A stretch of 64,000 nucleotides of DNA from Burkholderia sp. FERM BP-3421 (GTDB lineage: Bacteria; Pseudomonadota; Gammaproteobacteria; Burkholderiales; Burkholderiaceae): the NCBI RefSeq assembly GCF_028657905.1, contig NZ_CP117782.1:1674001-1738000 (forward strand). Reading direction: 5' to 3'. The notes beneath the pieces are model-generated. The model did not search any database, was not told the DNA's origin, and was given only the letters and a program-made list of their open reading frames with translations. How positions within the stretch are numbered: the stretch's first letter is position 1; every line of letters begins with the position of its first letter. Shown here one piece after another: positions 28,697 to 37,387 of this stretch. The position numbers and the translations under genes are program-made.

Positions 28697-29920
28697 TCAG
28701 TGGGCCGCCCATTCGATGGTCGACAGATCGATGCCTTCCTGGTGCATTTCCCAGAGCGGCGACAGGTCGCGCAGCTTCGCGATCTTGCTCTTCAGCAGAT
28801 TGATCACGTAGTCGACGTCCTGCTCCGTCGTGAAGCGGCCGACCGTGAAGCGGATCGAGCTGTGCGCCAGTTCGTCGTTGCGGCCCAGCGCGCGCAGCAC
28901 GTAGGACGGCTCGAGCGACGCGGACGTGCAGGCGGAGCCCGACGACACCGCGACATCCTTGATCGCCATGATCAGCGACTCGCCTTCGACGAAGTTGAAG
29001 CTGATGTTCAGGTTGTGCGGGACGCGCTGCTCCATGTCGCCGTTCACATAGGTTTCGTCGATCTCGGACAGGCCGCGCAGCAGCTTGTCGCGCAGCATGC
29101 GGACGCGTTCGTTCTCGGTCGCCATTTCCTCGCGCGCGATCCGGAACGCCTCGCCCATGCCGACGATCTGGTGGGTCGCCAGCGTGCCCGAGCGCATGCC
29201 GCGCTCGTGGCCGCCGCCGTGCATCTGCGCCTCGATCCGCACGCGCGGCTTGCGGCGCACGTACAGCGCGCCGATGCCCTTCGGACCGTAGGTCTTGTGC
29301 GCCGAGAACGACATCAGGTCGACCTTCAGCTTGGCGAGGTCGATCTCGACCTTGCCCGTCGACTGCGCGGCGTCGACGTGGAAAATGATGCCCTTCTCAC
29401 GGCACAGCTCGCCGATCGTCGCGATATCCTGGATCACGCCGATCTCGTTGTTCACGTGCATCACCGACACGAGGATCGTGTCCGGGCGCAGCGCGGCCTT
29501 CAGTGCGTCGAGGTCGACGAGGCCGTCGTCCTTGACGTCGAGGTAGGTCACTTCGAAGCCTTCGCGCTCCAGCTCGCGGCAGGTGTCGAGCACGGCCTTG
29601 TGCTCGGTCTTCACCGTGATGAGGTGCTTGCCCTTGCCCTGGTAGAAATGCGCCGCGCCCTTGATCGCGAGGTTGTCGGATTCGGTCGCGCCGGACGTCC
29701 AGATGATTTCACGCGGATCGGCGTTCACGAGCGCCGCCACCTGTTCGCGCGCCTCTTCGACCCCGCGCTCGGCATCCCAGCCATAGGCATGGCTGCGCGA
29801 CGCCGGGTTGCCGAACTGCTCGCGCAGGTACGGCACCATCTTGTCGACCACGCGCGGATCGACGGGCGTCGTTGCGCTGTAGTCCATGTAGATGGGCAGG
29901 TGGGGAATCTCGTTGTTCAT
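28697..29920 (-). CDS. iscS: Cysteine desulfurase IscS
   Basis: A 407-residue PLP enzyme that converts cysteine to alanine and an enzyme persulfide used for Fe-S clusters and tRNA thiolation. The PLP lysine is in FSAHKTYGPKG, and the mobile-loop nucleophile cysteine is in SSGSACTSASLEPS. The N-terminus is PIYMDYSATTPVDPRV. A second, diverged desulfurase with a fused domain is encoded at 60572-62062. This one is the housekeeping copy by its place in isc. Confidence 0.97.
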   Translation of the reverse strand: MNNEIPHLPIYMDYSATTPVDPRVVDKMVPYLREQFGNPASRSHAYGWDAERGVEEAREQVAALVNADPREIIWTSGATESDNLAIKGAAHFYQGKGKHLITVKTEHKAVLDTCRELEREGFEVTYLDVKDDGLVDLDALKAALRPDTILVSVMHVNNEIGVIQDIATIGELCREKGIIFHVDAAQSTGKVEIDLAKLKVDLMSFSAHKTYGPKGIGALYVRRKPRVRIEAQMHGGGHERGMRSGTLATHQIVGMGEAFRIAREEMATENERVRMLRDKLLRGLSEIDETYVNGDMEQRVPHNLNISFNFVEGESLIMAIKDVAVSSGSACTSASLEPSYVLRALGRNDELAHSSIRFTVGRFTTEQDVDYVINLLKSKIAKLRDLSPLWEMHQEGIDLSTIEWAAH

Positions 29921-29987
29921 CTGTCGCTCCGGGTATTCTGTTCAGTGCAGGGACGATTTGTTGTGCTGGCCGCCACTCGGCAGCGCA

Positions 29988-30527
29988 TCATGAGCTCGCG
30001 ATGTTGAAGACCGAGTTCGGCCCGAGCGGCATCGGCCGGACCGGCTCGACGGCCGATACGGCCTGCTCCGGGGCGCGGCGGTCGCGCAGCACCGCCGGCG
30101 CGCCTTCGCGCGCGCGCTGCTGATCGACGAGATCCTGCAGCGACACCGAATCGAGGTATTCGACCATCTTCTGGTTGAGCGTCGACCACAGCTCGTGCGT
30201 CATGCAGTGGCCGTCGGGCTGCTTCGTGCCTTCGCACGCGCCCTTGCCGCCGCATTGCGTCGCATCGAGCGGCTCGTCGACCGCGATGATGATGTCCGCG
30301 ACCGTCACGTCCTGCGCGCGGCGCGCAAGGTTGTAACCGCCGCCCGGCCCACGGACCGACTCGACGATTTCATGGCGGCGCAGCTTGCCGAACAGCTGCT
30401 CGAGGTACGACAGCGAGATCCGCTGGCGCTGGCTGATGCCGGCTAGCGTCACCGGGCCCTGCTCGTGGCGCAGTGCCAAGTCAATCATCGCCGTGACAGC
30501 GAAACGACCTTTCGTGGTGAGTCTCAT
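29988..30527 (-). CDS. iscR: Fe-S cluster-sensing regulator IscR
   Basis: A 179-residue Rrf2-family repressor. A winged helix-turn-helix begins MRLTTKGRFAVTAMIDLA. The three cluster-binding cysteines and a histidine are seen in the segment CGGKGACEG...GHCMTH. With a [2Fe-2S] cluster it represses its own operon through type-1 sites. Two such sites lie upstream at 30544-30595. Its Met start was set at the family N-terminus, six codons inside the longer frame. Confidence 0.96.
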   Translation of the reverse strand: MRLTTKGRFAVTAMIDLALRHEQGPVTLAGISQRQRISLSYLEQLFGKLRRHEIVESVRGPGGGYNLARRAQDVTVADIIIAVDEPLDATQCGGKGACEGTKQPDGHCMTHELWSTLNQKMVEYLDSVSLQDLVDQQRAREGAPAVLRDRRAPEQAVSAVEPVRPMPLGPNSVFNIASS

Positions 30528-30543
30528 GATGTTTGGGGGCAGC

Positions 30544-30595
30544 AATCTTGACGATTTTGGTCAAGTATAAATAACTGACGCTTTTAGTCAAGTAT
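30544..30595 (-). promoter_or_regulatory. iscR promoter with two tandem IscR type-1 boxes
   Basis: Two 25-bp sites occupy 30544-30568 and 30571-30595. Read toward iscR, each starts ATACTTGAC and has the dyad partner GTCA at the other end, matching the known type-1 consensus ATASYYGACTRwwwYAGTCRRSTAT closely. A sigma70-like promoter is embedded. Its -35 is TTGACT (plus-strand 30586-30591), the spacer is 16 bp, and the -10 is TATACT (30564-30569). Holo-IscR would cover both elements. Confidence 0.85.
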
Positions 30596-30626
30596 CCCTG
30601 TCTCGAAAAGGGGATTCGCGAAGCGC

Positions 30627-31115
30627 TTAGTTACCGGTGCGCGGTGCGTCGGTCAGGTGCATGAGGAGGCCGCGGCAGGCGTCCTCGCATTGGTCGAGGA
30701 CCTGCTCGAATCCTTGCGCGCCGCCGAAATACGGGTCCGCGATCTCGCGCACCGCGGCATCGCTGCCGAACTCGGCCAGCAACCTGACCTTGTCGTGATG
30801 GCGCGCCGGGCAGCGCTTGCGCAGTTCCGCGAGGTTGGCCGCGTCCATCGCGAGCACGAGATCGAAGCGCTCGAAATCGCCCGGCTCGATCTGCCGGGCG
30901 CGCAGCGCCGACAGGTCATAGCCGCGCGAGCGCGCGGCCTGCTGCGCACGCGTATCGGGCGGCTCGCCGAGATGCCAGTCGCCGGTGCCGGCCGAATCGA
31001 TCGTGATCGACCCGGCGAGCCCGGCCGCCCTGACCAGCTCGCGCATCACGCCTTCGGCGCTGGGCGAACGGCAGATATTGCCGAGACACACGAAGCAGAT
31101 CGCAACGGATTTCAT
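30627..31115 (-). CDS. Low-molecular-weight protein tyrosine phosphatase
   Basis: A 162-residue phosphatase. The N-terminal P-loop CLGNICRSPSAEG has the CX5R catalytic signature, and DPYFGG near the C-terminus supplies the general acid aspartate. Relatives act on bacterial tyrosine kinases of polysaccharide export or on arsenate, but no such partner is nearby. An additional Met precedes the chosen start by one codon. It ends 32 bp before the iscR promoter region and has its own upstream gap. Confidence 0.9.
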   Translation of the reverse strand: MKSVAICFVCLGNICRSPSAEGVMRELVRAAGLAGSITIDSAGTGDWHLGEPPDTRAQQAARSRGYDLSALRARQIEPGDFERFDLVLAMDAANLAELRKRCPARHHDKVRLLAEFGSDAAVREIADPYFGGAQGFEQVLDQCEDACRGLLMHLTDAPRTGN

Positions 31116-31206
31116 CACGCAACCGGGCTGCGGCGGCGAACCGCCCGAGTGGACAACACGCCATTATACAAAGACGCGCGCCGGCCCGCCGAGGACGCCC
31201 GTCCGC

Positions 31207-31437
31207 TCACAGCGTCTTCGCGGCGGCGATCGGCGCGTCGCTCGCCATCGCCGGACGCGCCGGCGCATCCGCGTCGCCGACCAACCCGAACGACACGGCG
31301 CGCGCGAGTTCGGCCGAAGCCTGATGGATCGCGAGCGGTTCGCGCGGATGCGCATTGCCCGCCGCGTGCAGGTAAGCCGCAGCCGCCAACGGCACGACGA
31401 TCGCCAACGGCCAGTACATCGCTATTGTCTTTCTCAT
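31207..31437 (-). CDS. Small secreted hypothetical protein
   Basis: A 76-residue protein with a clear signal-like N-terminus (MRKTIAMYWPLAIVVPLAAA, followed by AYLHAAGNA). The rest is a short Ala-rich hydrophilic tail with no domain that I recognise. The ATG is followed by typical codon use for this genome. GAGGTC lies just before the start codon as a possible ribosome site. It is plausible as a small exported protein. Confidence 0.5.
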   Translation of the reverse strand: MRKTIAMYWPLAIVVPLAAAAYLHAAGNAHPREPLAIHQASAELARAVSFGLVGDADAPARPAMASDAPIAAAKTL

Positions 31438-31586
31438 GATGTGACCTCTCCAGACTGCAGCGCCGGACCTGTGTCCGATGCTTGCATGTCGAGATTCTAT
31501 AGATCACGTCTATCGAGATAAATATCCGAATAGCGAACGCAGTGTTGCGTGGGGATGAACAGTGTCGATCCCCACGCGCCCCGGGG

Positions 31587-33008
31587 TCAGCCGAGATGAC
31601 TGCGCGACGCCGCGTACAGCTCGCGGAACGTCCGGCCGGTGGGCGTCGGCAGGTCGCGCGTGGCGCTCCAGCCGGCCCCGAACGGCAGCCGCCGGATCCC
31701 GCGCCGCTCGGACGCGCCGCCGCCCGCCCGCTCGAGGATGCGCACCGCGAGCTTGGTCGTGAGCGCATAGAGCGTCGGCCGGCGCGCGAGGAAGCCCCAG
31801 GCCGCGAGCGCCGCGCGTTCGCGCCAGGGGCGCAGCCCGCGCTCCACCTGCTTCTCGCGCAGCTTGCGCAGCAGCGAGGACAGCGGAATGCCGACCGGAC
31901 ACACGCTGTCGCACTCGCCGCACAAGGTGGCGGCCTGCGGCAGGTCGAGCGTCGATTCGAGCCCGACGTAGCTCGGCGTGAGCACCGAGCCCATCGGCCC
32001 CGGATAGACCCAGCCGTACGCATGCCCGCCGACCTTCTGGTACACCGGGCAATGGTTCATGCATGCGCCGCAGCGGATGCAGCGCAGCATCTCCTGGAAC
32101 TCGCCGCCGAGGAGCCCGCTGCGGCCGCCGTCGACCAGCACCACGTACATGTGCTCGGGGCCGTCCACATCGCCCTCGCCGCGCGGGCCGGTGAGCAGCG
32201 AGAGATAGTTGGAGGTCTTCTGCCCGGTCGCCGAGCGCGGCAGGAGCCGCATCGCGGTCGCGAGATCCTCGAGCGTCGGCAACACCTTCTCGATGCCCGT
32301 CACCGCGACGTGCACGCGCGGCATCACCGTGCACATCCCTTCGTTGCCCTCGTTGGTCACGAGCACGACCGAGCCGGTCTCGGCGATCAGGAAGTTGCCG
32401 CCCGTCACCCCCATGTCCGCCGACAGGAATTGCGGCCGCAGCATCTCGCGCGCCTCGTGCGTCATCGCGGGGATGTCCGTCAGGCGCGGCCGACCGTGCG
32501 TCTTCGCGAACAGGTCCGCGATCTCGTCCTGGTCCTTGTGCACGGCGGGCGCGATGATGTGGCTCGGCGCCTCGTTGTCGTTGATCTGCAGGATGTACTC
32601 GCCGAGGTCGGTCTCGATCGACTGCACGCCGATGCCCGCCATCACCGCGTTCAGGCGCATCTCCTCGGTCACCATCGACTTCGTCTTGATGACCTTCTTC
32701 ACGTCGTGGCGCCGCGCGATGTCGGCGACGAGCTGCGCCGCGTCGTCCATGCTCTCGGCGTACAGCACGGTGGCGCCGCGCCGCGCGGCCTCGCGCTCGA
32801 ACGCCTCGAGCCACTGGTCGAGATCGTCGAGCGCGCGGTCGCGGCGCGCCTTCAGCGCGGCCCGCGTCGCCGCGAAATCGATCTGCGTGAGCGATTCGGC
32901 GCGCGCCGACACGAACTTGCTCGACAGTTTCTTGAGGTTCTGCTGCAGGCGCTGGTCCGCGAGCTTCTGGCCCGCGCGCGCCTTGAAATGCATCGATTGG
33001 ACTTGCAT
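31587..33008 (-). CDS. lutB: L-lactate utilization iron-sulfur protein LutB
   Basis: A 473-residue LutB/YkgF-type subunit of the three-part L-lactate dehydrogenase found in Bacillus (LutABC) and E. coli (YkgEFG). An N-terminal LUD domain is followed by two 4Fe-4S motifs (CIRCGACMNHCPVYQ and LCGECDSVCPVGIP). The start at MQVQSMHFKARAG has the family N-terminus. The upstream frame overlaps lutA and is spurious. It is 41 bp behind lutA. The expected third subunit (lutC) does not follow. Confidence 0.92.
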   Translation of the reverse strand: MQVQSMHFKARAGQKLADQRLQQNLKKLSSKFVSARAESLTQIDFAATRAALKARRDRALDDLDQWLEAFEREAARRGATVLYAESMDDAAQLVADIARRHDVKKVIKTKSMVTEEMRLNAVMAGIGVQSIETDLGEYILQINDNEAPSHIIAPAVHKDQDEIADLFAKTHGRPRLTDIPAMTHEAREMLRPQFLSADMGVTGGNFLIAETGSVVLVTNEGNEGMCTVMPRVHVAVTGIEKVLPTLEDLATAMRLLPRSATGQKTSNYLSLLTGPRGEGDVDGPEHMYVVLVDGGRSGLLGGEFQEMLRCIRCGACMNHCPVYQKVGGHAYGWVYPGPMGSVLTPSYVGLESTLDLPQAATLCGECDSVCPVGIPLSSLLRKLREKQVERGLRPWRERAALAAWGFLARRPTLYALTTKLAVRILERAGGGASERRGIRRLPFGAGWSATRDLPTPTGRTFRELYAASRSHLG

Positions 33009-33049
33009 GGCGGCTCGCTGTGGATTCGGAAACGGAAGGGGCGCGGCGC

Positions 33050-33772
33050 TCAGGCGTCGCCCGCCAGCACCTGCGCGATGTGCAGCACGCGCGTGGCGTG
33101 GTCGCCCGTGCGGCGCAGCCGCCCCTCGATATTGAGCATGCAGCCGAGATCGCCGAGCACCACGGTCGGCGCGCCGCTCGCGCGGACGTTCGCGCACTTC
33201 TCGTCGACGATCGCGGTCGAGATGTCGCCGTACTTCAGCGCAAAGGTGCCGCCGAAGCCGCAGCAGTGCTCGCAATCCTTCATCTCCCGGACCTCGACGC
33301 CGCGCTGCGCGAGCAACGCGCGCGGCTGCGCCTTCACACCCAGCTCGCGCAATCCCGAGCAGGAATCATGGTAGGTCACGGGCCCCGCGAACTCGCCCGG
33401 CTCCAGCGTCACCTTCGCGACGTTCACGAGGAAATCGGTCAGCTCATACACCCGCGAGCGCAGGCGGCCGTAGCGCGCCATCAGCTCGGGATCGTCGCGG
33501 AACAGGTCGCCGTAATGCACGCGCAGCATCCCGCCGCACGAACCCGACGGCACCACCACGTAATCGAACGGCTCGAACTCGCGCAGCGTCTTCTCCGCGA
33601 GGTCGCGCGCGAGCGCACGCTCGCCGCTGTTGTAGCCCGGCTGGCCGCAGCAGGTCTGCGCGGCCGGGACGACCACCTCGAAGCCCGCCTGCTGGATCAG
33701 CTTCAACGCAGAGAACCCGATCTCGGGCCGCATCAGGTCGATCAGGCACGTCACGAACAAACCGACTCGCAT
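33050..33772 (-). CDS. lutA: (Fe-S)-binding protein LutA
   Basis: A 240-residue protein with two CCG domains. The cysteine-rich motifs are TCCGQPGYNSG in the first half and CEHCCGFGGTF in the second. These bind a non-cubane Fe-S cluster in heterodisulfide-reductase-like and glycolate/lactate oxidase subunits. The N-terminus (MRVGLFVTCLIDLMRPEIG) is typical. The gene is first in lutAB and diverges from an IclR-family regulator gene. Confidence 0.92.
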   Translation of the reverse strand: MRVGLFVTCLIDLMRPEIGFSALKLIQQAGFEVVVPAAQTCCGQPGYNSGERALARDLAEKTLREFEPFDYVVVPSGSCGGMLRVHYGDLFRDDPELMARYGRLRSRVYELTDFLVNVAKVTLEPGEFAGPVTYHDSCSGLRELGVKAQPRALLAQRGVEVREMKDCEHCCGFGGTFALKYGDISTAIVDEKCANVRASGAPTVVLGDLGCMLNIEGRLRRTGDHATRVLHIAQVLAGDA

Positions 33773-33941
33773 AGCCACTCCTTCGAGAAAACGACGCTCA
33801 TTATCCGCGCTTTGCCGCGCGAAACCAACGCATCGCGAACAGCCGCCGCACGCGAGGACTTCCTCGAACGCCGTTCGCTTTTTTCACTATACGAGATACA
33901 ATCGTTCGTCCCAGCATCCGATGCATCACCGACCCGCCACG

Positions 33942-34751
33942 ATGAGCAACCCGAATCCGGATTCCAAAACGTCGATCCAAGTGATCGAGCGCATGATGCG
34001 GCTTCTCGACGCGCTCGCCGGCCACACCGATCCGGTCAGCCTGAAGGAGCTTGCCCAGAGCACCGAGCTGCATCCGTCGACCGCGCACCGGATCCTGAAC
34101 GACATGGTCACCTGCCGTCTCGTCGACCGCTCCGATCCGGGCACCTACCGGCTCGGCATGCGCCTGCTCGAACTCGGCAACCTCGTGAAGGCGCGCCTGT
34201 CGGTGCGCGATGCCGCGCTGACGCCGATGCGCGAGCTGCACCGCCTCACGGGCCAGACGGTCAATCTGTCGGTGCGCCAGGGCGACGAGATCGTCTATAT
34301 CGAACGCGCGTATTCGGAACGCTCGGGCATGCAGGTGGTGCGCGCGATCGGCGGCCGCGCGCCGCTGCACCTGACGTCGGTCGGCAAGCTGTTCCTGGCC
34401 GCCGACGAGACGTCGCGGGTGCGCGCCTACGCGACCCGCACCGGGCTCGCCGGCCACACGCAGAACAGCATCACCGATCTCACGAAACTCGAACGCGAAC
34501 TGACCCTGGTGCGCCAGCAGGCCTGCGCGCGCGACAACGAGGAACTGGAACTGGGCGTGCGTTGCATCGCGGCCGGCATCTACGACGACTCAGGCAAGCT
34601 GGTCGCCGGACTGTCGCTGTCCGCGCCGGCCGACCGGCTGCAGGATGCCTGGCTCGGCCAGCTGAGCCACACCGCGCTGACGATCTCCGAGTCGCTCGGC
34701 TACCAGCACGCACCCAAGGATGCCGATGCGAGCGCGCTGAGGCACGCGTGA
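33942..34751 (+). CDS. IclR family transcriptional regulator
   Basis: A 269-residue IclR-type regulator. An N-terminal winged helix-turn-helix (SIQVIERMMRLLDALAG through STAHRILNDMV) precedes a C-terminal effector-binding domain with CIAAGIYDDSGKLVAGLSLSAP. Its divergence from lutAB across about 170 bp suggests control of that pair, perhaps in response to a carboxylate. That assignment is inference. A 13-bp perfect palindrome (CGAACGCCGTTCG, 33865-33877) lies in the shared region. The start at MSNPNPDSK was preferred over an ATG seven codons earlier. Confidence 0.9.
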   Translation: MSNPNPDSKTSIQVIERMMRLLDALAGHTDPVSLKELAQSTELHPSTAHRILNDMVTCRLVDRSDPGTYRLGMRLLELGNLVKARLSVRDAALTPMRELHRLTGQTVNLSVRQGDEIVYIERAYSERSGMQVVRAIGGRAPLHLTSVGKLFLAADETSRVRAYATRTGLAGHTQNSITDLTKLERELTLVRQQACARDNEELELGVRCIAAGIYDDSGKLVAGLSLSAPADRLQDAWLGQLSHTALTISESLGYQHAPKDADASALRHA

Positions 34752-34768
34752 CGCCGCGTTCCGGACGC

Positions 34769-34805
34769 CATGAAAAAAGCCCCGCTCAAGCGGGGCTTTT
34801 TTCAT
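34769..34805. terminator. Bidirectional terminator between IclR gene and pbpG
   Basis: CATGAAAAAAGCCCCGCT, a 3-base loop, then AGCGGGGCTTTTTTCATG form a long near-perfect dyad with flanking A and T runs. The two flanking genes converge on it, so it can stop both. Confidence 0.9.
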
Positions 34806-34831
34806 GGCGTCGCGCAACCGGCGCGCCGGGA

Positions 34832-35959
34832 TCAGGTTCCACCCGTCGCCGTGTTGGCCGCGGTCAGCCGTTCGCCGCCGCCGTTGTCGAGCCAGCTGCG
34901 CACGCGCGACGCGTCCGCGAAGCGCGAGTACTTGCCGAACGAATCGAGCAGCACCATCACGATCGGACGACCGTGGATCGTGGTCTGCATCACCAGACAC
35001 TCGCCCGCTTCGTTGATGAAGCCCGTCTTCTGCAGACCGATGTCCCACGACGGATTGCGCACCAGCGCGTTCGTGTTGTTGTAGGCGAGTGAACGCTTGC
35101 CCGTGAACACGTCGTAGCTGCGGTCGGTCGAGAACTTGCGGATCAGCGGGTACTGGTACGCCGCGTTCACCATCTTCACCAGGTCGCGCGCGCTCGACAC
35201 GTTCTGGCTCGACAGCCCGGTCGAGTTCTCGAAATGCGTGTCGTTCATGCCGAGCGACTTCGCCTTCGCGTTCATCGCCGCGATGAACGCCGGCCGGCCG
35301 CCCGTGTAGTAACGCGACAGCGCGGCGGCCGCACGATTCTCCGACGCCATCAGCGCGATGTGCAGCATGTCTTCGCGCGACAGCGTCGACCCGACCGACA
35401 GGCGCGACCCCGTGCCCTTCTCGTAGTCGCGATCCTCGTCCGTCACGTCGATCTGGTCGGTCAGCGACATTTTCGAATCGAGCACGACCATCGCGGTCAT
35501 CAGCTTCGAGATCGACGCGATCGGCACCACGGCGCGCGAGTTCTTGTCGAACAGCGGCTCGGACGAATTCTGGTCGATCACGTAGGCGACGCTCGAACGC
35601 AGCGCGAGCGCGTCAGGCGTCTCGTGCAGGCCGAACGCCTGGCCGACCGACGGCGGGCGCGGCTGGAACGCCACCTTGCGCACCCCGCGGTGCCCCCCGT
35701 TCGACACGAAGGTCACGCGCTTGCGCGTCGCCTTCGCGCGCGGCGCTTCCTTCGCGACGGCAGGACGCACGCCCTTCTTGGCGGACGCAGTGGCCTTCTT
35801 CTTGCCCTTCGCGGGCTGGGATGCCTTCGCGGGCGCGGCGAGCGCCTCGGCAGGCGCGATCGCGGCAGTGGCCATCAGCACCGACACGGCCACGGAGACC
35901 GCGGTGCCGAGGGCCATGCCCTGCATCATTTTGAACGGTGAAAACAATTGGGCTTTCAT
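34832..35959 (-). CDS. pbpG: D-alanyl-D-alanine endopeptidase (PBP7/8 type)
   Basis: A 375-residue penicillin-binding peptidase of family S11, acting on peptidoglycan cross-links in the periplasm. After an N-terminal hydrophobic signal (about residues 11-38) comes an Ala/Lys-rich linker rich in KKKA and KAT (about residues 45-90). The catalytic domain has the SxxK motif SISKLMTAM, SEN as the second motif and KTGF as the KTG triad. The basic linker is longer than in E. coli PbpG. The start MKAQLFSPF was chosen over an ATG 12 codons upstream. Confidence 0.92.
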   Translation of the reverse strand: MKAQLFSPFKMMQGMALGTAVSVAVSVLMATAAIAPAEALAAPAKASQPAKGKKKATASAKKGVRPAVAKEAPRAKATRKRVTFVSNGGHRGVRKVAFQPRPPSVGQAFGLHETPDALALRSSVAYVIDQNSSEPLFDKNSRAVVPIASISKLMTAMVVLDSKMSLTDQIDVTDEDRDYEKGTGSRLSVGSTLSREDMLHIALMASENRAAAALSRYYTGGRPAFIAAMNAKAKSLGMNDTHFENSTGLSSQNVSSARDLVKMVNAAYQYPLIRKFSTDRSYDVFTGKRSLAYNNTNALVRNPSWDIGLQKTGFINEAGECLVMQTTIHGRPIVMVLLDSFGKYSRFADASRVRSWLDNGGGERLTAANTATGGT

Positions 35960-36457
35960 TGGGGTCTGAACAAAGCGGGCGGGAGGTTTCCGCAAGTGTA
36001 GTTAAACCGGAAAAAATAAGCAATATTAGGCACTTACCGTCTTTCGTTAAACCGGAATGTAAGACACGATCATCTCAAGACAATCGGCCCTCCCGTTTTC
36101 ATCGAAAAATACGATGAGATGCAAGGATGCCGGCCCGCCGGCACTCACTTAGCGGTTTATCGGCAATCCGGGAACAGGATGAAGCGGGGAAATCACGCAT
36201 ACTGCCTACTGCTGCCAGGCGGCCCGAACGGCCCGCCGGCAAGGGCGCCGGCGCATCGTGCGTCCGGCGGCCCGACCAACGGCGCGCGTTTCGACCAGCA
36301 TTCGGGGTAAACGTTCCACCCCCTCAACTGGTTTACCTGCGCGCCGTCATGGTGCGCCCCGCCGCCTGCCCCACCTCGGCGCGCAGCGCGGCACAGCGCT
36401 TGAAACCGATCCCAATGTTGCGGGATAACTCATTGTTTTGTCGATAATTTACCGATA
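35960..36457. other. Intergenic region between pbpG and phaP control region
   Basis: About 500 bp without a supported gene. The local base composition is less GC-rich than the genes around it. Short open frames at 36119-36447 lack ribosome sites and normal codon use. It presumably contains the pbpG promoter at its left end; I see no clear terminator, repeat or RNA gene. Confidence 0.6.
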
Positions 36458-36531
36458 TTGTGCGACGCACAAAATATCCTTGACATTCGTTTTTGGCGGC
36501 CTAAAATAACTCTCATTGTTGCGATGCACAA
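36458..36531 (+). promoter_or_regulatory. phaP promoter flanked by two PhaR-like operators
   Basis: A perfect 15-bp palindrome TTGTGCGACGCACAA (36458-36472) sits just upstream of a strong sigma70 promoter. Its -35 is TTGACA at 36480-36485, the spacer is 16 bp, and the -10 is TAAAAT at 36502-36507. A second, imperfect copy TTGTTGCGATGCACAA lies at 36516-36531 over the start region. The TGC-N3-GCA core fits operators described for PhaR/PhbF repressors of beta-proteobacteria. Assignment to PhaR is inference because the phaR gene is outside the window. Confidence 0.75.
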
Positions 36532-36608
36532 AGCACCGCACGAGCGTCGTTCCCCAAACTTGTGCCTTTCCCCAAGCGATCATCGATCGATTTTCAGGAG
36601 CGTGAACC

Positions 36609-37202
36609 ATGTCTTTGCTGACCCCCGAGCAATTCGCCGCCGCCCAGAAAGCCCACTTCGAAAGCCTGTTCGGCCTGACGACCAAGGCCTTTGAAGGCGT
36701 TGAGAAGCTCGTCGAACTGAATCTGCAAGTCGTGAAGTCGACGCTCGCGGAAAGCCAGGAAAACGTGCAGCGCGCGCTGTCCGTGAAGGACGCGCAGGAA
36801 CTGCTCGCGCTGCAGGCCAGCCTGACCCAGCCGATCGCCGAGAAGGTCCTGTCGTACAGCCGCCATCTGTATGAAATCGCTTCGGCCACGCAAGCCGAGT
36901 TCGCGAAGGTCGCGGAAGCCCAGTACGAAGAGCAGAACCGCAAGGTGCAGGCGCTCGTCGACAACGTCGCGAAGAACGCGCCGGCCGGTTCCGAAACCGC
37001 CGTTGCCGCGCTGAAGTCGGCGCTCAACGCCGCGACGACGACCTACGAAACGGTCCAGAAGGCCGCGAAGCAGGCCGTGGAAATCGCCGAAACGAACTTC
37101 AACGCCGCCGCAGCCGTTGCGACCAAGGCCGCCAACAGCGCCGCTGCCGCATCGCGCCGCAGCACCACCGCCGCCGCGCCGACGACGACCAAGTCGGCCT
37201 GA
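36609..37202 (+). CDS. phaP: Phasin (polyhydroxyalkanoate granule protein)
   Basis: A 197-residue phasin of the PhaP family, which coats polyhydroxybutyrate granules and controls their number and size. The N-terminus LTPEQFAAAQKAHFESLFGL and the amphipathic helical middle (residues 30-130) are typical. The C-terminus turns Ala/Thr/Lys-rich (AAPTTTKSA). A good ribosome site (CAGGAG) precedes the ATG. It forms a single-gene unit with its own terminator at 37238. Upstream palindromes suggest PhaR repression relieved when polymer accumulates. Confidence 0.95.
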   Translation: MSLLTPEQFAAAQKAHFESLFGLTTKAFEGVEKLVELNLQVVKSTLAESQENVQRALSVKDAQELLALQASLTQPIAEKVLSYSRHLYEIASATQAEFAKVAEAQYEEQNRKVQALVDNVAKNAPAGSETAVAALKSALNAATTTYETVQKAAKQAVEIAETNFNAAAAVATKAANSAAAASRRSTTAAAPTTTKSA

Positions 37203-37237
37203 GCGGACGCCGCCCTGCGGGCGGCACGCGATATCGG

Positions 37238-37263
37238 AAAGCCTGCGTTCGCGCGGGCTTTTT
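37238..37263 (+). terminator. Terminator of phaP
   Basis: AAAGCCTGCG, TTCG loop, CGCGGGCTTTTT: a stem of about nine pairs with one mismatch and five terminal T residues, 36 bp after the phaP stop codon. Confidence 0.75.
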
Positions 37264-37387
37264 CATGGGCGCTCGCCGCGAGGGGCACTGCGGGCCGAAT
37301 CACGACGGAGCCGAACGGCCAGGGCTCTCCGCCGCGCCGCCTCTCCGATTCACTGCACCCGGCCCCACACGTACTCCCGCCCCCATG

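Noticed and set aside
36119..36447. Two short plus-strand open frames upstream of phaP
   Set aside because: They have no ribosome sites, odd composition, no similarity that I recognise, and they overlap each other in different frames.
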